This document shows positions 1-9,274 of a DNA stretch of 64,000 nucleotides, piece after piece. The stretch is from assembly GCA_024235015.1 (NCBI GenBank), contig JACKNG010000008.1, positions 186,001 to 250,000 of the forward strand, read 5' to 3'. Below the pieces are notes generated by a model. It saw nothing but the letters and a program-made list of their open reading frames with translations. It ran no database searches and was not told the DNA's origin. A program made the position numbers and the translations under genes. Each line of letters starts with the position of its first letter. Positions within the stretch are counted from its first letter, which is position 1. This DNA is from Gammaproteobacteria bacterium. GTDB taxonomy: Bacteria > Pseudomonadota > Gammaproteobacteria > Ga0077536.

Positions 1-512
1 GGCGCTGGCCGGGTGCCATCCGCGCTGTCGAGGGCCACCGCGAAGGCCGTCGCCGGGCCCCCGCCACAGGCGAGGCGCACGCACAGGCGTCGCACGACCT
101 CGCCCTCCAGCGCGGCGCGCTCGCCCGGGTGCGGCGGTGCCAACACGAACTGGCGCGCCGGCCGCCGGCCGACCACCACGCGCAGGCCCTCGGCCTCGGC
201 CAGCAGCCGCACCGGTGCGCCGTCGCGGGCCGCCGCCGCGGCCGCCTGCAGGCGGCCGGCATAGGCCCGCGCGCCGCGCGCCCAGGCGGGATCCTCGCGG
301 CCTGCGCCGGCCGCGGCGAGGACGCGCTCGGCGAGCGTGGCCGCCGCGACCTCGACCAAGACCGCCCGCCCCGCCGCCGGCCCCGCCGCGAGTTCGGCCA
401 CCGCCCGGGCGAACGGCATGCCGTCCTCCAGCGCGGCGAGCGCAGGGGCGGCGACGCACGCCACGAGCAGCACCAGGGCGCGCGCAGTGGTCGGGTACAG
501 ACGGGTTTCCAT
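1..512 (-). CDS. Exported protein of unknown function, 3' end beyond window
   Basis: I read this frame directly on the reverse strand. It opens with an ATG at 510-512 and stays open for 170 codons to the window edge, so the C-terminus is missing. The first ~27 residues form a signal peptide: METRLYP, a hydrophobic stretch rich in Leu/Val/Ala, then an AxA-type cleavage site (PALAA). The mature part is Ala/Arg-rich and helical, with two cysteines near residue 150 (LCVRLACGG). I recognise no family. Codon use matches the GC-rich neighbours. The next gene ends 36 bases upstream on the same strand, so they may be co-transcribed. Confidence 0.6.
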   Translation of the reverse strand, partial: METRLYPTTARALVLLVACVAAPALAALEDGMPFARAVAELAAGPAAGRAVLVEVAAATLAERVLAAAGAGREDPAWARGARAYAGRLQAAAAAARDGAPVRLLAEAEGLRVVVGRRPARQFVLAPPHPGERAALEGEVVRRLCVRLACGGGPATAFAVALDSADGTRPA

Positions 513-548
513 GCCCTCGGGTAGCGGCCGCAGCCGCGCGTGGTTGAC

Positions 549-1547
549 CTACGGCCGGCCCAGGCCGGGCAGCACCTGCAGGATGGCGTAGTGATCCTCG
601 AACAGCAGCGCCGGTTCGAGTTCGGCCAACGCCCACCAGGCCGCGGCACGGGCGTCGTCCGCGCCGGCCACGGCCGGGCGCGCGGCCGCGGCGTCGAGGA
701 CGAAATGGTAGGCGTGGGTGATCGTGCGTCCGCGCAGCGAGCGCGCCGGCTCGTCGAACACGCGGTTCGCCACCGCGCTGCCGGGTGCGAGTTCGAGGCC
801 GGTCTCTTCGCGTACCTCGCGCCGCACCGCCGCCTCCAGGGTCTCGTGCTGGTCGAGGAAACCGCCCGGCAGTGCCCACAGGTCACGACCCGGCGCACGG
901 TCGCGCTGGATCAGGAGGACGTGGTCACCGTGGGTGACGATGCCGTCGACGGTGACGAACACCGGCGGATAGGGTGCCGCCGCCCAATTGTTGCGGAAGG
1001 CGCGTATGAAGCTCGCTTCCTCCAGCAGGCAGGCCGCGGCGTCGCTGCCGCGCCAGGCCTGCAGGCGCGCAAGCGCGGTGGCGCCGAGGCGCGCCGCCAC
1101 CCGTGGCCAGTCCGGGTGCGGCGCCCACAGGAGTTCGTCGCGCAGCGCCGCCTCGGTGGCGGCGAAGCCGGCATCGCGCAGCAGGCGCGACCACGCCGAC
1201 GGCCACAACCCGGCCAGCGCGGCGTCGCAGGCCAGGCCGATACGGGTCACGCCCGGCGCGGCGGCCGCCACCGCCGCCGCCAGTTCGCCCCGCCAGCGCG
1301 GGAGGTCGTAGGGACAATCGCGCACGGCGACGACGACAACCGCGGGGTCGTCGCCGAGCGCTTCGCGCAGCATGGCGCGGCGCTCCGCTTCGCTCCACGG
1401 TGTCTTCAGGCTGCGCGCGCAGTCGCCGCCGTGCAGCACCACCACCACCTGCGCGGCGGCGGCGCGGGCACGCTCGATGACGGCGAGGTGGCCGGCGTGC
1501 AGGGGCTGGGCGGTACAGCCGACGACGGCGAGATCGAGCGTACTCAC
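549..1547 (-). CDS. Bifunctional NMN adenylyltransferase-like / Nudix hydrolase (NadM-Nudix type)
   Basis: A 332-residue protein with two domains. Residues 1-170 look like a nucleotidyltransferase: a beta strand runs into GCTAQPLHAGH (10-20), matching the HxGH signature of NMN adenylyltransferases. Residues 195-332 are a Nudix hydrolase with PGGFLDQHETLE followed by REVREETG (243-250). Known NadM-Nudix proteins make NAD from NMN and ATP, and the Nudix half cleaves ADP-ribose. Here the first motif is atypical (usual GRFxPxHxGH) and I see no ISSTxxR motif, so adenylyltransferase activity is uncertain. Start is GTG at 1547, 5 bases after the stop of the upstream phosphatase gene, suggesting an operon. 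Confidence 0.8.
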   Translation of the reverse strand: MSTLDLAVVGCTAQPLHAGHLAVIERARAAAAQVVVVLHGGDCARSLKTPWSEAERRAMLREALGDDPAVVVVAVRDCPYDLPRWRGELAAAVAAAAPGVTRIGLACDAALAGLWPSAWSRLLRDAGFAATEAALRDELLWAPHPDWPRVAARLGATALARLQAWRGSDAAACLLEEASFIRAFRNNWAAAPYPPVFVTVDGIVTHGDHVLLIQRDRAPGRDLWALPGGFLDQHETLEAAVRREVREETGLELAPGSAVANRVFDEPARSLRGRTITHAYHFVLDAAAARPAVAGADDARAAAWWALAELEPALLFEDHYAILQVLPGLGRP

Positions 1548-1552
1548 CGTCG

Positions 1553-2353
1553 TCAGGGGGCGCCGGCGAGGATGTCCAATGCCGCTTCGAGCAGCGCCGG
1601 GCTGGCCGCGGCGACGGCGCGGCCGCCGCCGCGCACCGGCCGCCCGGACCAGTCACTGACGACGCCGCCGGCGGCCTCGACGATGGGGATGACCGGGGCG
1701 ATGTCGTAGTAGCCCAGGTTGGCCTCGACGACGAGGTCGACGAAGCCGGCGGCGAGCAGCGCGTAGCCGTAACAGTCGGCGCCGAAACGGGTCAGCTGGA
1801 CCCGCGCCGAGAGCGCGGCGAAGGCCGCCGCCTCCGGCCCGGGGGCGAACATCTCTGGGGTGGTGGCGAACAGGGTGGCGGTGGCAAGGGTGCGGTCGGT
1901 ACGGCAGGCGAGGACGCGCGTGCCGTCCGCACGGACCAGCTCGGCGCGCCCGCCACCACCGACGAAGCGCTCGCCGACGAAGGGCTGGCTCATCATGCCG
2001 TAGTACGGCGCGCCGTCGGCGAGCAGCCCGACCAGGGTGCCCCAGGTCGGCATGCCGCAGACGAACGACCGCGTACCGTCGACCGGGTCGAGGATCCAGG
2101 TGTAGGGCGAGGTTGCCGGCTTGTCCGCGGCCTCCTCGCCCTGGATGCCGTGGTCGGGGAAGCGCGCGGTGATGGCGCGGCGCAGGGCCGCCTCGGCGGC
2201 GCGGTCGGCCTCGGTCACCGGGTCGAAGGCGCTGCCGGCGGCCTTGTTGTCGACGGCGATGCCGGCGCGGAAGCGCGGCAGGGTTTCGCGCGCGGCGACC
2301 GTCGCCAGGGTGGCGAGGAAATCGCGCAACTCGGAGTCGTCGAAGCTGCTCAC
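1553..2353 (-). CDS. hisN: Inositol monophosphatase-family phosphatase, probable histidinol-phosphatase HisN
   Basis: A metal-dependent phosphatase of the inositol monophosphatase superfamily. Metal-site motifs are complete: DPVTEAD (44-50), GEE (72-74), DPVDGT (89-94), and a C-terminal YYDIAPVIPIVEAAGG. The overall pattern best fits HisN-type histidinol-phosphate phosphatases, which act in histidine synthesis; other small phosphomonoesters are possible. I chose the GTG at 2353 because AGGTGAG lies six bases upstream. In-frame starts up to 2425 would add 24 poorly conserved residues. The downstream Nudix gene begins 5 bases after the stop. No other his genes are in view. Confidence 0.82.
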   Translation of the reverse strand: MSSFDDSELRDFLATLATVAARETLPRFRAGIAVDNKAAGSAFDPVTEADRAAEAALRRAITARFPDHGIQGEEAADKPATSPYTWILDPVDGTRSFVCGMPTWGTLVGLLADGAPYYGMMSQPFVGERFVGGGGRAELVRADGTRVLACRTDRTLATATLFATTPEMFAPGPEAAAFAALSARVQLTRFGADCYGYALLAAGFVDLVVEANLGYYDIAPVIPIVEAAGGVVSDWSGRPVRGGGRAVAAASPALLEAALDILAGAP

Positions 2354-2604
2354 GGGCGGCTCACCTGGGTGTGGTGAAAGGCGCGGCATGATGGCACCGC
2401 CGCGCAGCGTTTCCAACTCGCCCACCAGCCCCCGGGGGTCGATAGTGGATGCCCGGCGTTCACGCTATCATGGCGCCCCGCTGGCGTCGGCCGGAGGCCC
2501 TGCGCGACGACAGACGCAGCGGTACGCGCCGCCGCACCCGGTGTACGCGGTGCGCGACCGGCCCGGCGTCGCCAGCACAGCCCAAGCCGAGCCGACCGCG
2601 GAAC

Positions 2605-5100
2605 ATGAACGACCTCATCGCGCGCGTCTACGAACGCGTCATCCTGCGCCACCCCGTCATCGTCCTGCTGCTCATGGGCCTCGTGCTCGTGGCCTGCGCC
2701 CGCGGCATGGCCAACTTCAAGCTCGACGCCTCGGCCGACGCCCTGCTGCTCGAGAACGACCAGGCGCTGCGCGATTTCCGCCAGATGAGCATGCGCTACC
2801 GCACGCGCGACTTCCTCTTCATCGCGGTGGTGCCGCCGGGCGATTTCCTCTCGCCCGAGAACCGCGAGCTGGTCACCCGCCTGCGCGACGACCTCGCCCA
2901 GGTGCCGCAGGTGCTCGACATCAACTCCATGCTCGACGTGCCGCTGGTCTACAACGTGCCGGGTTCACTGGCCGAGGTGGCGTCGAATTTCCGCACCCTG
3001 CGCCAGCCCGACGTCAACCTCGAACGCGCCCGCGAGGAACTCACCACCAGCCCCATCTACAAGGATCTCGTCGCCAGCGCCGACGGCAAGGTCACGGCGC
3101 TGCAGATCTTCCTCAAGGACCATCCCGAGCTGCCACGCCTGCGCGACCTGCGCGACGAGTTGCTCTACAAGCGCGGCACCGAGGGCCTCACCGCGCAGCA
3201 GGAACTCGAACTGGAACGCCTGCGCCCGGCCTACGAGCAGGCCAAGGCCGAGGCCGAGGCCGAGGCCCACAAGGCCATCGAGCAGATCCGCGAAATCATG
3301 GCGCGCTACCAGGGCGAGACCAAGCTCTACCTCGGCGGCGTGCCCATGATCGCCGACGACATGGTCACCTTCATCCGCTCCGATCTCGAGGTCTTCGGGG
3401 CCGGCGTGTTCGTGTTCCTGCTGATCATGGTCACGCTGATCTTCCGCGAGGCGCGCTGGGTGGTGCTGCCCTTCGCGGCCTGCTTCTATGCCCTCATCTT
3501 CATGCTCGGCCTGCTCGGCCACATCGGCTGGCCGGTGACGATCATTTCGTCGAACTTCATCGCGCTGATGCTGATCATCACGATGTCGATGAACATCCAT
3601 CTCATCGTGCGCTACCGCGAGTTGTACCGCGACCACCCCGACCTCACCCATTTCGAACTGGTCCGCCTGACCATGAACGAAATGGTGCGGCCGAGTTTCT
3701 TCTCGGCCTTCACCACGGTGATTGCCTTCAGTTCCTTCATCATCTGCGACATCAAGCCGGTGATCGATTTCGGCTGGATGATGGCGATGGGCCTGACCGT
3801 GGCCTTCGTCAGTTCGTTCCTGCTGTTCCCTTCCATCCTGCTGTTGTCGGAAAAGCGCCCGCTCAAGCGCAGCGAAGGCGAGAGCTACGCCTTCACCGCC
3901 GCGCTCGGCCGCTTCACCGAGCGCCACGGCGTGCTGGTGCTGGTCCTGAGCGCGGTACTCGGCATCGTCGGCGTCAGCGGCATGTTGAAGCTCGAAGTCG
4001 AGAACAGCTTCGTCAGCTACTTCCACGAGGACACCGAGATCCACCAGGGCCTCAAGCTCATCGACGAGAAGCTCGGCGGCACCACCCCGCTGGACGTCCT
4101 GCTCAAGTTCCCGCAGCGTGCCGCGGACGCCGATCTCGGCAGCATGGACGACGATCTCGCCGCCATGTTCGAGGAGGTCAACGCCGAAGCCGACAAGGCC
4201 GACTCGTGGTTCACGCCGGAGAAGATCGACCGCATCAAGGCCGTGCACGACTACCTCGACAGCCTGCCCGAGGTCGGCAAGGTGCTGTCGCTGGCCTCGA
4301 CCCTGCGTGTGGCGGAGAAGCTCAACGGCGGCCGCGAGTTCACCGCCTTCGAGCTCAACGTGCTCTACAAGCGCATCCCGGCGCCGGTGCGCCAGGCCAT
4401 GATCGACCCCTACATCTCCATCGAGAACGACGAGGCGCGCATCTCGATGCGCATCTTCGACTCGATGCCCGAACTGCGTCGCAACGAGCTGCTGAAGAAG
4501 ATCAACCACGACCTCGCGACCAAGTTCGGCATGCAGCCCGACGAGTACGAGGTCACCGGCCTGCTGGTGCTCTACAACAACGTGCTGCAGAGCCTGTTCA
4601 GCTCGCAGATCGAGACCCTGGGCGCGGTCATGATCGGCATCATGCTGACCCTGATGGTGCTGTTCCGCTCGTTCAAGGTGGCGCTGGTCGGCATCATCCC
4701 CAATGCGCTCGCCGCCTGCGCCATCCTCGGCTTCATGGGCTGGGCCGGCATCCCGCTCGACATCATGACGATCACCATCGCCGCCATCACCGTCGGCATC
4801 GCGGTCGACGACTGCATCCACTACCTCTACCGCTACAAGGTCGAACTGCCACGGCTCGGCGACCCCATCGAGACCATGCACTACTGTCACGACAACATCG
4901 CCAAGGCGGCCTACTACACCACTCTCACGGTGACCATCGGCTTCTCCATCCTGGTGCTGTCGAACTTCATTCCGACCATCCTGTTCGGCGTCATGACGGC
5001 GGTGGCGATGGTGGTGGCGCTGGCCGCGGCGCTGACCCTGATGCCCAAGCTGATCCTGCTGATGCGGCCGTTCGACGCACCGCGCGAGGAGGATTACTGA
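2605..5100 (+). CDS. MMPL/RND-superfamily exporter with sterol-sensing-like membrane domains
   Basis: An 831-residue inner-membrane transporter with the two-fold RND plan. TM1 is near the N-terminus (HPVIVLLLMGLVLVACA). A large periplasmic loop follows, with a charged helical segment (AEAEAEAHKAIEQIREI), then five helices. A second single helix, a second loop and five more helices complete it. Proton-relay-type acidic residues sit in helices (AVDDCIHYLYRY). It resembles MMPL/HpnN-like exporters of lipids or hydrophobic compounds; substrate is unknown and no membrane-fusion or outer-membrane partner is adjacent. ATG 2605 (MNDLIARVYER) is preferred; upstream in-frame sequence is Arg/Pro-rich and non-conserved in character. 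Confidence 0.85.
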   Translation: MNDLIARVYERVILRHPVIVLLLMGLVLVACARGMANFKLDASADALLLENDQALRDFRQMSMRYRTRDFLFIAVVPPGDFLSPENRELVTRLRDDLAQVPQVLDINSMLDVPLVYNVPGSLAEVASNFRTLRQPDVNLERAREELTTSPIYKDLVASADGKVTALQIFLKDHPELPRLRDLRDELLYKRGTEGLTAQQELELERLRPAYEQAKAEAEAEAHKAIEQIREIMARYQGETKLYLGGVPMIADDMVTFIRSDLEVFGAGVFVFLLIMVTLIFREARWVVLPFAACFYALIFMLGLLGHIGWPVTIISSNFIALMLIITMSMNIHLIVRYRELYRDHPDLTHFELVRLTMNEMVRPSFFSAFTTVIAFSSFIICDIKPVIDFGWMMAMGLTVAFVSSFLLFPSILLLSEKRPLKRSEGESYAFTAALGRFTERHGVLVLVLSAVLGIVGVSGMLKLEVENSFVSYFHEDTEIHQGLKLIDEKLGGTTPLDVLLKFPQRAADADLGSMDDDLAAMFEEVNAEADKADSWFTPEKIDRIKAVHDYLDSLPEVGKVLSLASTLRVAEKLNGGREFTAFELNVLYKRIPAPVRQAMIDPYISIENDEARISMRIFDSMPELRRNELLKKINHDLATKFGMQPDEYEVTGLLVLYNNVLQSLFSSQIETLGAVMIGIMLTLMVLFRSFKVALVGIIPNALAACAILGFMGWAGIPLDIMTITIAAITVGIAVDDCIHYLYRYKVELPRLGDPIETMHYCHDNIAKAAYYTTLTVTIGFSILVLSNFIPTILFGVMTAVAMVVALAAALTLMPKLILLMRPFDAPREEDY

Positions 5101-5261
5101 GTGCGGAATGCAGCCCGCCGGGCACGTCCACGCCCAGCCGGCGCGCGGCCCTACCGGACGCCGGGACCGGGCCCGGCTCGTCCGCGGCACGCGATCCCGG
5201 CTAGACTGGGACCACCATGCGGGCAGGTATCGTCGACCACGAGCTTATTCCGCATGGTTAT

Positions 5262-5279
5262 TTGCTTATAAACAAATGC
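5262..5279. promoter_or_regulatory. Near-perfect 18-bp palindrome upstream of methanethiol oxidase
   Basis: ATTTGCTTATAAACAAAT is palindromic at 16 of 18 positions. It sits in a short AT-rich patch 60-77 bases before the methanethiol oxidase start, within an otherwise GC-rich 238-base gap. TATAAA inside it or TAATAT at 5282-5287 could be a -10 element. An operator/promoter role is inference; the cognate regulator is unknown. Confidence 0.4.
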
Positions 5280-5338
5280 ACTAATATGGTCCGACGACCA
5301 TCGGTCGCAATCCGCGACCCACGAGGAGGAGGTGTGCC

Positions 5339-6712
5339 ATGAAATCCAACCGAATCAAGGCTCCGTTCACGGCCGTGCTCGGCGCCGCCCTGGTCTTCGG
5401 GCTCGGCCTCGTCAGCGGCGCCGCGCAGGCCGACGAGACCTGCATGTCGCCCTACATGGCCAAGATCGTCGGCCAGGAAGACTACGTCTACGTCTGGACG
5501 CTGGGCATCGCCGGCCTCGGCGACGAGCAGGACAAGCTCGTCACCATCGACGTCAACCCGCAGTCGAAGACCTACGGCAAGATCGTCGACACCCTGTCGG
5601 TCGGCGGCCGTAACGAGGCCCACCACTCCGGCCTCACCGACGATCGCCGCTACCTCTGGGCCGGCGGCCTCGACACCAACAAGATCTTCGTCTTCGACAT
5701 CGCCACCGACCCGGCCAAGCCGACCCTGCACAAGACCATCACCGACTTCGTCGACAAGTCCGGCGGCGTGGTCGGCCCGCACACCACCTACGCCCTGCCC
5801 GGGCGCATGCTGATCACCGGCCTGTCCAACCACAAGGACCACGGCGGCGAATCGGCCATGGTCGAGTACACCAACGAGGGCGACTACGTCGCGACCTACT
5901 GGATGCCCAAGGACGGCGCCATGAACGGCGCGGTCAAGAGCGGCCAGTTCGCCGACGGCTACAACTACGACGTGCGCGCCCTGCCCCGTCGCAACGTGTT
6001 CATCACCTCGTCGTTCACCGGCTGGAACAACTACATGATGGACCTCGGCAAGATGATGGCCGACGGCGAGGCGATGAAGCGCTTCGGCAACACCGCCGTG
6101 GTGTGGAACCTGCACACCCGCCAGCCGAAGAAGGTCCTCGACGTGCCCGGCGCGCCGCTCGAGATCCGCTGCGCCTGGGGTGCCCAGCGCGACTACTGCT
6201 TCACCACCACCGCGCTGACCTCGAAGATCTGGCTGATCTACGAGCAGGACGGCGAGTGGCACTCCAAGGCGGTGGCCGACATCGGCGATGCGTCCAAGAT
6301 CCCGCTGCCGGTCGACATCTCGATCTCGGCCGACGACCAGCTGCTGTGGGTCAACACCTGGAACGACGGCATGACGCGCCTGTTCGACGTTTCCGACCCG
6401 TTCGCGCCGAAGGAGGTCTTCTCCCAGAAGATCGGCGACCAGGTCAACATGATCTCGCAGAGCTGGGATGGCAAACGCGCCTATTACACCTCCTCGCTGC
6501 TCAGCAACTGGGACAAGAAAGAAGGCAACGCGGGTGACGTGCAGTACTTCAAGGCCTACACCTGGGACGGCGAGCAGTTGACGCAGAAGTTCGCCATCGA
6601 CTTCATCGCCGAGAAGCTCGGCCGCCCGCACCAGATGCGTTTCGGCGCGCGCGCGCTGTACGCCGAGAGCAGCGACGAGCAGCCTGCCGGCCCGGCGCTC
6701 GCCGCGCAGTAG
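5339..6712 (+). CDS. mtoX: Methanethiol oxidase, periplasmic, SBP56 (selenium-binding protein) family
   Basis: A 457-residue member of the SBP56 family, whose bacterial members are copper-dependent methanethiol oxidases (methanethiol + O2 to formaldehyde, sulfide and peroxide). An N-terminal signal peptide (~31 residues, ending SGAAQA) indicates periplasmic location, as for the characterised bacterial enzymes. Family-typical His-containing segments are present: NEAHHSG, GPHTTYALPG, SNHKDHGG and a C-terminal RPHQMRFG. A strong ribosome site (GAGGAGG, six bases upstream) supports ATG 5339. The next gene, 13 bases on, encodes SCO1/SenC and MauG domains, the known partners of mtoX, which strengthens the functional call. 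An AT-rich palindrome lies in the promoter region. Confidence 0.9.
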   Translation: MKSNRIKAPFTAVLGAALVFGLGLVSGAAQADETCMSPYMAKIVGQEDYVYVWTLGIAGLGDEQDKLVTIDVNPQSKTYGKIVDTLSVGGRNEAHHSGLTDDRRYLWAGGLDTNKIFVFDIATDPAKPTLHKTITDFVDKSGGVVGPHTTYALPGRMLITGLSNHKDHGGESAMVEYTNEGDYVATYWMPKDGAMNGAVKSGQFADGYNYDVRALPRRNVFITSSFTGWNNYMMDLGKMMADGEAMKRFGNTAVVWNLHTRQPKKVLDVPGAPLEIRCAWGAQRDYCFTTTALTSKIWLIYEQDGEWHSKAVADIGDASKIPLPVDISISADDQLLWVNTWNDGMTRLFDVSDPFAPKEVFSQKIGDQVNMISQSWDGKRAYYTSSLLSNWDKKEGNAGDVQYFKAYTWDGEQLTQKFAIDFIAEKLGRPHQMRFGARALYAESSDEQPAGPALAAQ

Positions 6713-6725
6713 GTCACGCCGCGTC

Positions 6726-8537
6726 GTGACGGCCCTGGCCCGGGCGCGCGGTCGCGCGCCCGGCATCCTCCTGCTCGCGGCGCTCGCCACTGGCGTCGCC
6801 GCGCAACATCACCAGCAGGCGCCCGACGCGCCCAAGATCATCGCGCCCGGCTACGCCGCGCTGAACTACGAGGCGCCGATCCCGGGCAGCTATCGCCTGC
6901 CGCCGCTGGGCGCCGCTGCCGACGGCGACATCGTCGATTCCAGCGGCGCGCAACGTCGCCTGCACCAGGCCTTCGGCGACGGTGTCACCCTGCTGGCCTT
7001 CATCTACACCTCCTGCGACGACGTCAACGGCTGCCCGCTGGCGACCTTCGTCATGGCGCAGGTGGCACGTCGCCTGCAAGCCGACCCGGTCATCCGCGAA
7101 CGCCTCAAGCTGGTCAGCTACAGTTTCGACATCGCCCACGACACGCCGGCGGTGCTGAGCCGTTACGCCGAGTCGTTCCGCCCCGACGGGGCGCGCTGGG
7201 ATTTCGTCACCGCGCCGGACGCCGACACCCTCCGCACCACCCTGGCCGCCTACCAGCAGACCGTGCAGCAAACCGGCGGTCATGCCTTCTCGCACATCCT
7301 GCGCGTGTTCCTGGTCGACGGCGAACAACGCATCCGCAACATCTACAGCACCGCTTTCCTGCATGCCGACACCGTCGCCGCCGACATTCGTACCCTGCTC
7401 ATGGAACAGGGTGCACTCGCCTCCGCGCCGGCGCCGGCGGTCGACGCGGCCACCACGCGTAACGCCGACGACCCCCTGCTCGGCCTGCCGCCATTGACCG
7501 CCATGCCGGGCCCGCAGCCGACCGCGGCGCAGGCCGCGCTCGGCGCGCGGCTGTTCTTCGATCGCCGCCTGTCGCTGAACCGCACCCTGTCCTGCGCCAT
7601 GTGCCACGTACCGGCGCAGGGTTTCGCCGTCAACGAGCTCGCCACTGCCGTCGGTATCGAGGGGCGCACGGTCAAGCGCAATGCCCCCACCCTGCTCAAC
7701 GTCGGCTGGCTCGGCGTGCTGTTCCACGATGCGCGCGAGAACCGGCTCGAACAGCAGGTGTGGGCGCCGCTGCTGGCCAGCAACGAGATGGGCAACCCCT
7801 CGATCGGCTACGTCCTCGACAACCTGCGCCACTGGTCCGGTTACGCAGCCGCCTTCGAGGAGGCCTTCGGCACCGGCATCGGCATGGAATCGGTGGGTGC
7901 CGCACTGGCCGCCTACCAGCGCACCCTGGTCGCCGGCGGCTCGCCCTTCGACCGCTGGCACTACGGCGGTGACGAGACGGCGGTCGACGCCGCCGCCAAG
8001 CGCGGCTTCGCCCTGTTCCGCGGCAAGGCGGGCTGCGTCGCCTGCCACAGCGTCGGCCCCGAGCATGCCCTGTTCACCGACCAGCAGTTGCACAACACCG
8101 GCCTCGGCTACCGTGCCTCGATGGCGCCGGACGCGCGCCGCCGTCTGACCGAACTCGCCCCCGGCGTCGCCATCGAGTACGACCTGAGCTACGTACAGCC
8201 CTCGGCCGAGCGCAAGCCCAACGATCTGGGCCGCTACGAGGTCACCCAGGACCCGGCCGACCGCTGGAAGTACCGCACCGCGCCGTTGCGCAACGTCGCC
8301 CTCACCGCGCCCTACATGCACGACGGTTCGCTCGCCACCTTGGCCGAGGTGGTGGCGTTCTACGATCGCGGCGGCATTCCCAACGAGGGTCTCGACCCGC
8401 TCGTCCACCCGCTTGGTCTCAGCGCCGCCGAACAGGCCGACCTCGTCGCCTTCCTGGAGAGCCTGACCAGCCCGGCCGTGGCGCGGCTGGTCGACGAAGC
8501 ACAGGCGATCGAGGTCAGCAATCCGCGCGTCGAGTGA
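6726..8537 (+). CDS. SCO1/SenC-MauG fusion: copper chaperone domain joined to di-haem cytochrome c peroxidase domain
   Basis: One 603-residue exported polypeptide. After a signal peptide (to ~27), residues ~45-230 are a thioredoxin-fold SCO/SenC domain. Its cysteine pair is TSCDDVNGCPLA (Cys97, Cys103), spaced C-x5-C rather than the usual C-x3-C. Residues ~255-590 are a MauG/di-haem peroxidase with haem motifs CAMCH (290-294) and CVACH (437-441) and the expected APYMHDGS segment near the end. In methylotrophs, mtoX is followed by separate senC and mauG genes thought to mature the copper enzyme, and here they are one ORF. GTG 6726 is the first start. It shares the mtoX operon. Confidence 0.87.
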   Translation: MTALARARGRAPGILLLAALATGVAAQHHQQAPDAPKIIAPGYAALNYEAPIPGSYRLPPLGAAADGDIVDSSGAQRRLHQAFGDGVTLLAFIYTSCDDVNGCPLATFVMAQVARRLQADPVIRERLKLVSYSFDIAHDTPAVLSRYAESFRPDGARWDFVTAPDADTLRTTLAAYQQTVQQTGGHAFSHILRVFLVDGEQRIRNIYSTAFLHADTVAADIRTLLMEQGALASAPAPAVDAATTRNADDPLLGLPPLTAMPGPQPTAAQAALGARLFFDRRLSLNRTLSCAMCHVPAQGFAVNELATAVGIEGRTVKRNAPTLLNVGWLGVLFHDARENRLEQQVWAPLLASNEMGNPSIGYVLDNLRHWSGYAAAFEEAFGTGIGMESVGAALAAYQRTLVAGGSPFDRWHYGGDETAVDAAAKRGFALFRGKAGCVACHSVGPEHALFTDQQLHNTGLGYRASMAPDARRRLTELAPGVAIEYDLSYVQPSAERKPNDLGRYEVTQDPADRWKYRTAPLRNVALTAPYMHDGSLATLAEVVAFYDRGGIPNEGLDPLVHPLGLSAAEQADLVAFLESLTSPAVARLVDEAQAIEVSNPRVE

Positions 8538-8635
8538 GCGACGCAGCACTCACCCTGCAATGAATCGAGCAGGCCCGTCGCCGCGATTGCGCAGGCACCG
8601 CCACGCGCGTCACGCGCGCGGGCCGTGGTGCCGAA

Positions 8636-9274
8636 TCACGTGCCGGGGAATCGACGCCGCGCCCGGTAACGGCGCACACCGGCCACGCCCAGGCCCATCA
8701 GTACCAGGGCACTCGGCTCGGGAACCGACTGCACGTCGACGAACAGGCGGAAGCCGAAATCCCGGTTGATGGACAGCGGTTCCCATATGCCGGTGTTCTG
8801 CGCCGTTTCGCTGAAGGCCTGGCCACCGGCATAGCCGTCACCGTCGAAGCTCCACTGCCCGACCCCGGTCACCCCTTCGCCCGGTGCGACGAGCGCGAGT
8901 ACGTCGCCGGCCGTCACCGCCAGGCCGCCGCCGACGAAATCGCCAGCCACCCATTGCGGTCGCCCGGCACTCCACGACAGGCTGGCGGTGCCGAGCGCCG
9001 TGCCTGCGATCGGTACCGGCAGGCCGCCGGCGGTGTCCCAGATCTGGAAGTCGAGCGCGCCGTCGATCGGGCTGCCCACGTGGACCTCCATGCGAGTGAG
9101 TGTGCCCGTGTTCTCGACGGTGAAGGTCTGGGCGCGGTAGAAGCTGCCGATCACGGCGCTACCGCCGAAAAAGATGGGGGCGTCGTAATGCGCGTCCAGC
9201 ACCGGTACGGCCGGGCTCGTGCTCGCCCAGCAGGCGAGCAGGCTCGCGCACATCAGGCTCGATAGTTTTTGCAT
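8636..9274 (-). CDS. PEP-CTERM sorting-domain extracellular protein
   Basis: A 212-residue secreted protein. It has an N-terminal signal peptide (QKLSSLMCASLLACW, then AVPVLDA) and a C-terminal exosortase signal: VPEP at the motif position, a hydrophobic helix (SALVLMGLGVAGV) and a basic tail (RRYRARRR). The middle is beta-rich with repeated Gly/Trp segments, typical of surface or exopolymer-associated proteins of unknown role. ATG 9274 has GGAG 10 bases upstream; an ATG at 9292 is possible. It converges on the SCO-MauG gene. No exosortase gene is in the window, so the sorting machinery must be elsewhere. Confidence 0.78.
   Translation of the reverse strand: MQKLSSLMCASLLACWASTSPAVPVLDAHYDAPIFFGGSAVIGSFYRAQTFTVENTGTLTRMEVHVGSPIDGALDFQIWDTAGGLPVPIAGTALGTASLSWSAGRPQWVAGDFVGGGLAVTAGDVLALVAPGEGVTGVGQWSFDGDGYAGGQAFSETAQNTGIWEPLSINRDFGFRLFVDVQSVPEPSALVLMGLGVAGVRRYRARRRFPGT

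Noticed and set aside
2965..5190. 741-codon open frame on the minus strand opposite the MMPL exporter
   Set aside because: It is the antisense of a clear RND gene. Its translation is His/Asp/Val/Gln-rich without any domain, an effect of high GC third positions.
5258..6790. 510-codon minus-strand frame opposite mtoX
   Set aside because: Covers the mtoX promoter and gene in antisense; repetitive Val/Gly/Asp/Ala composition.
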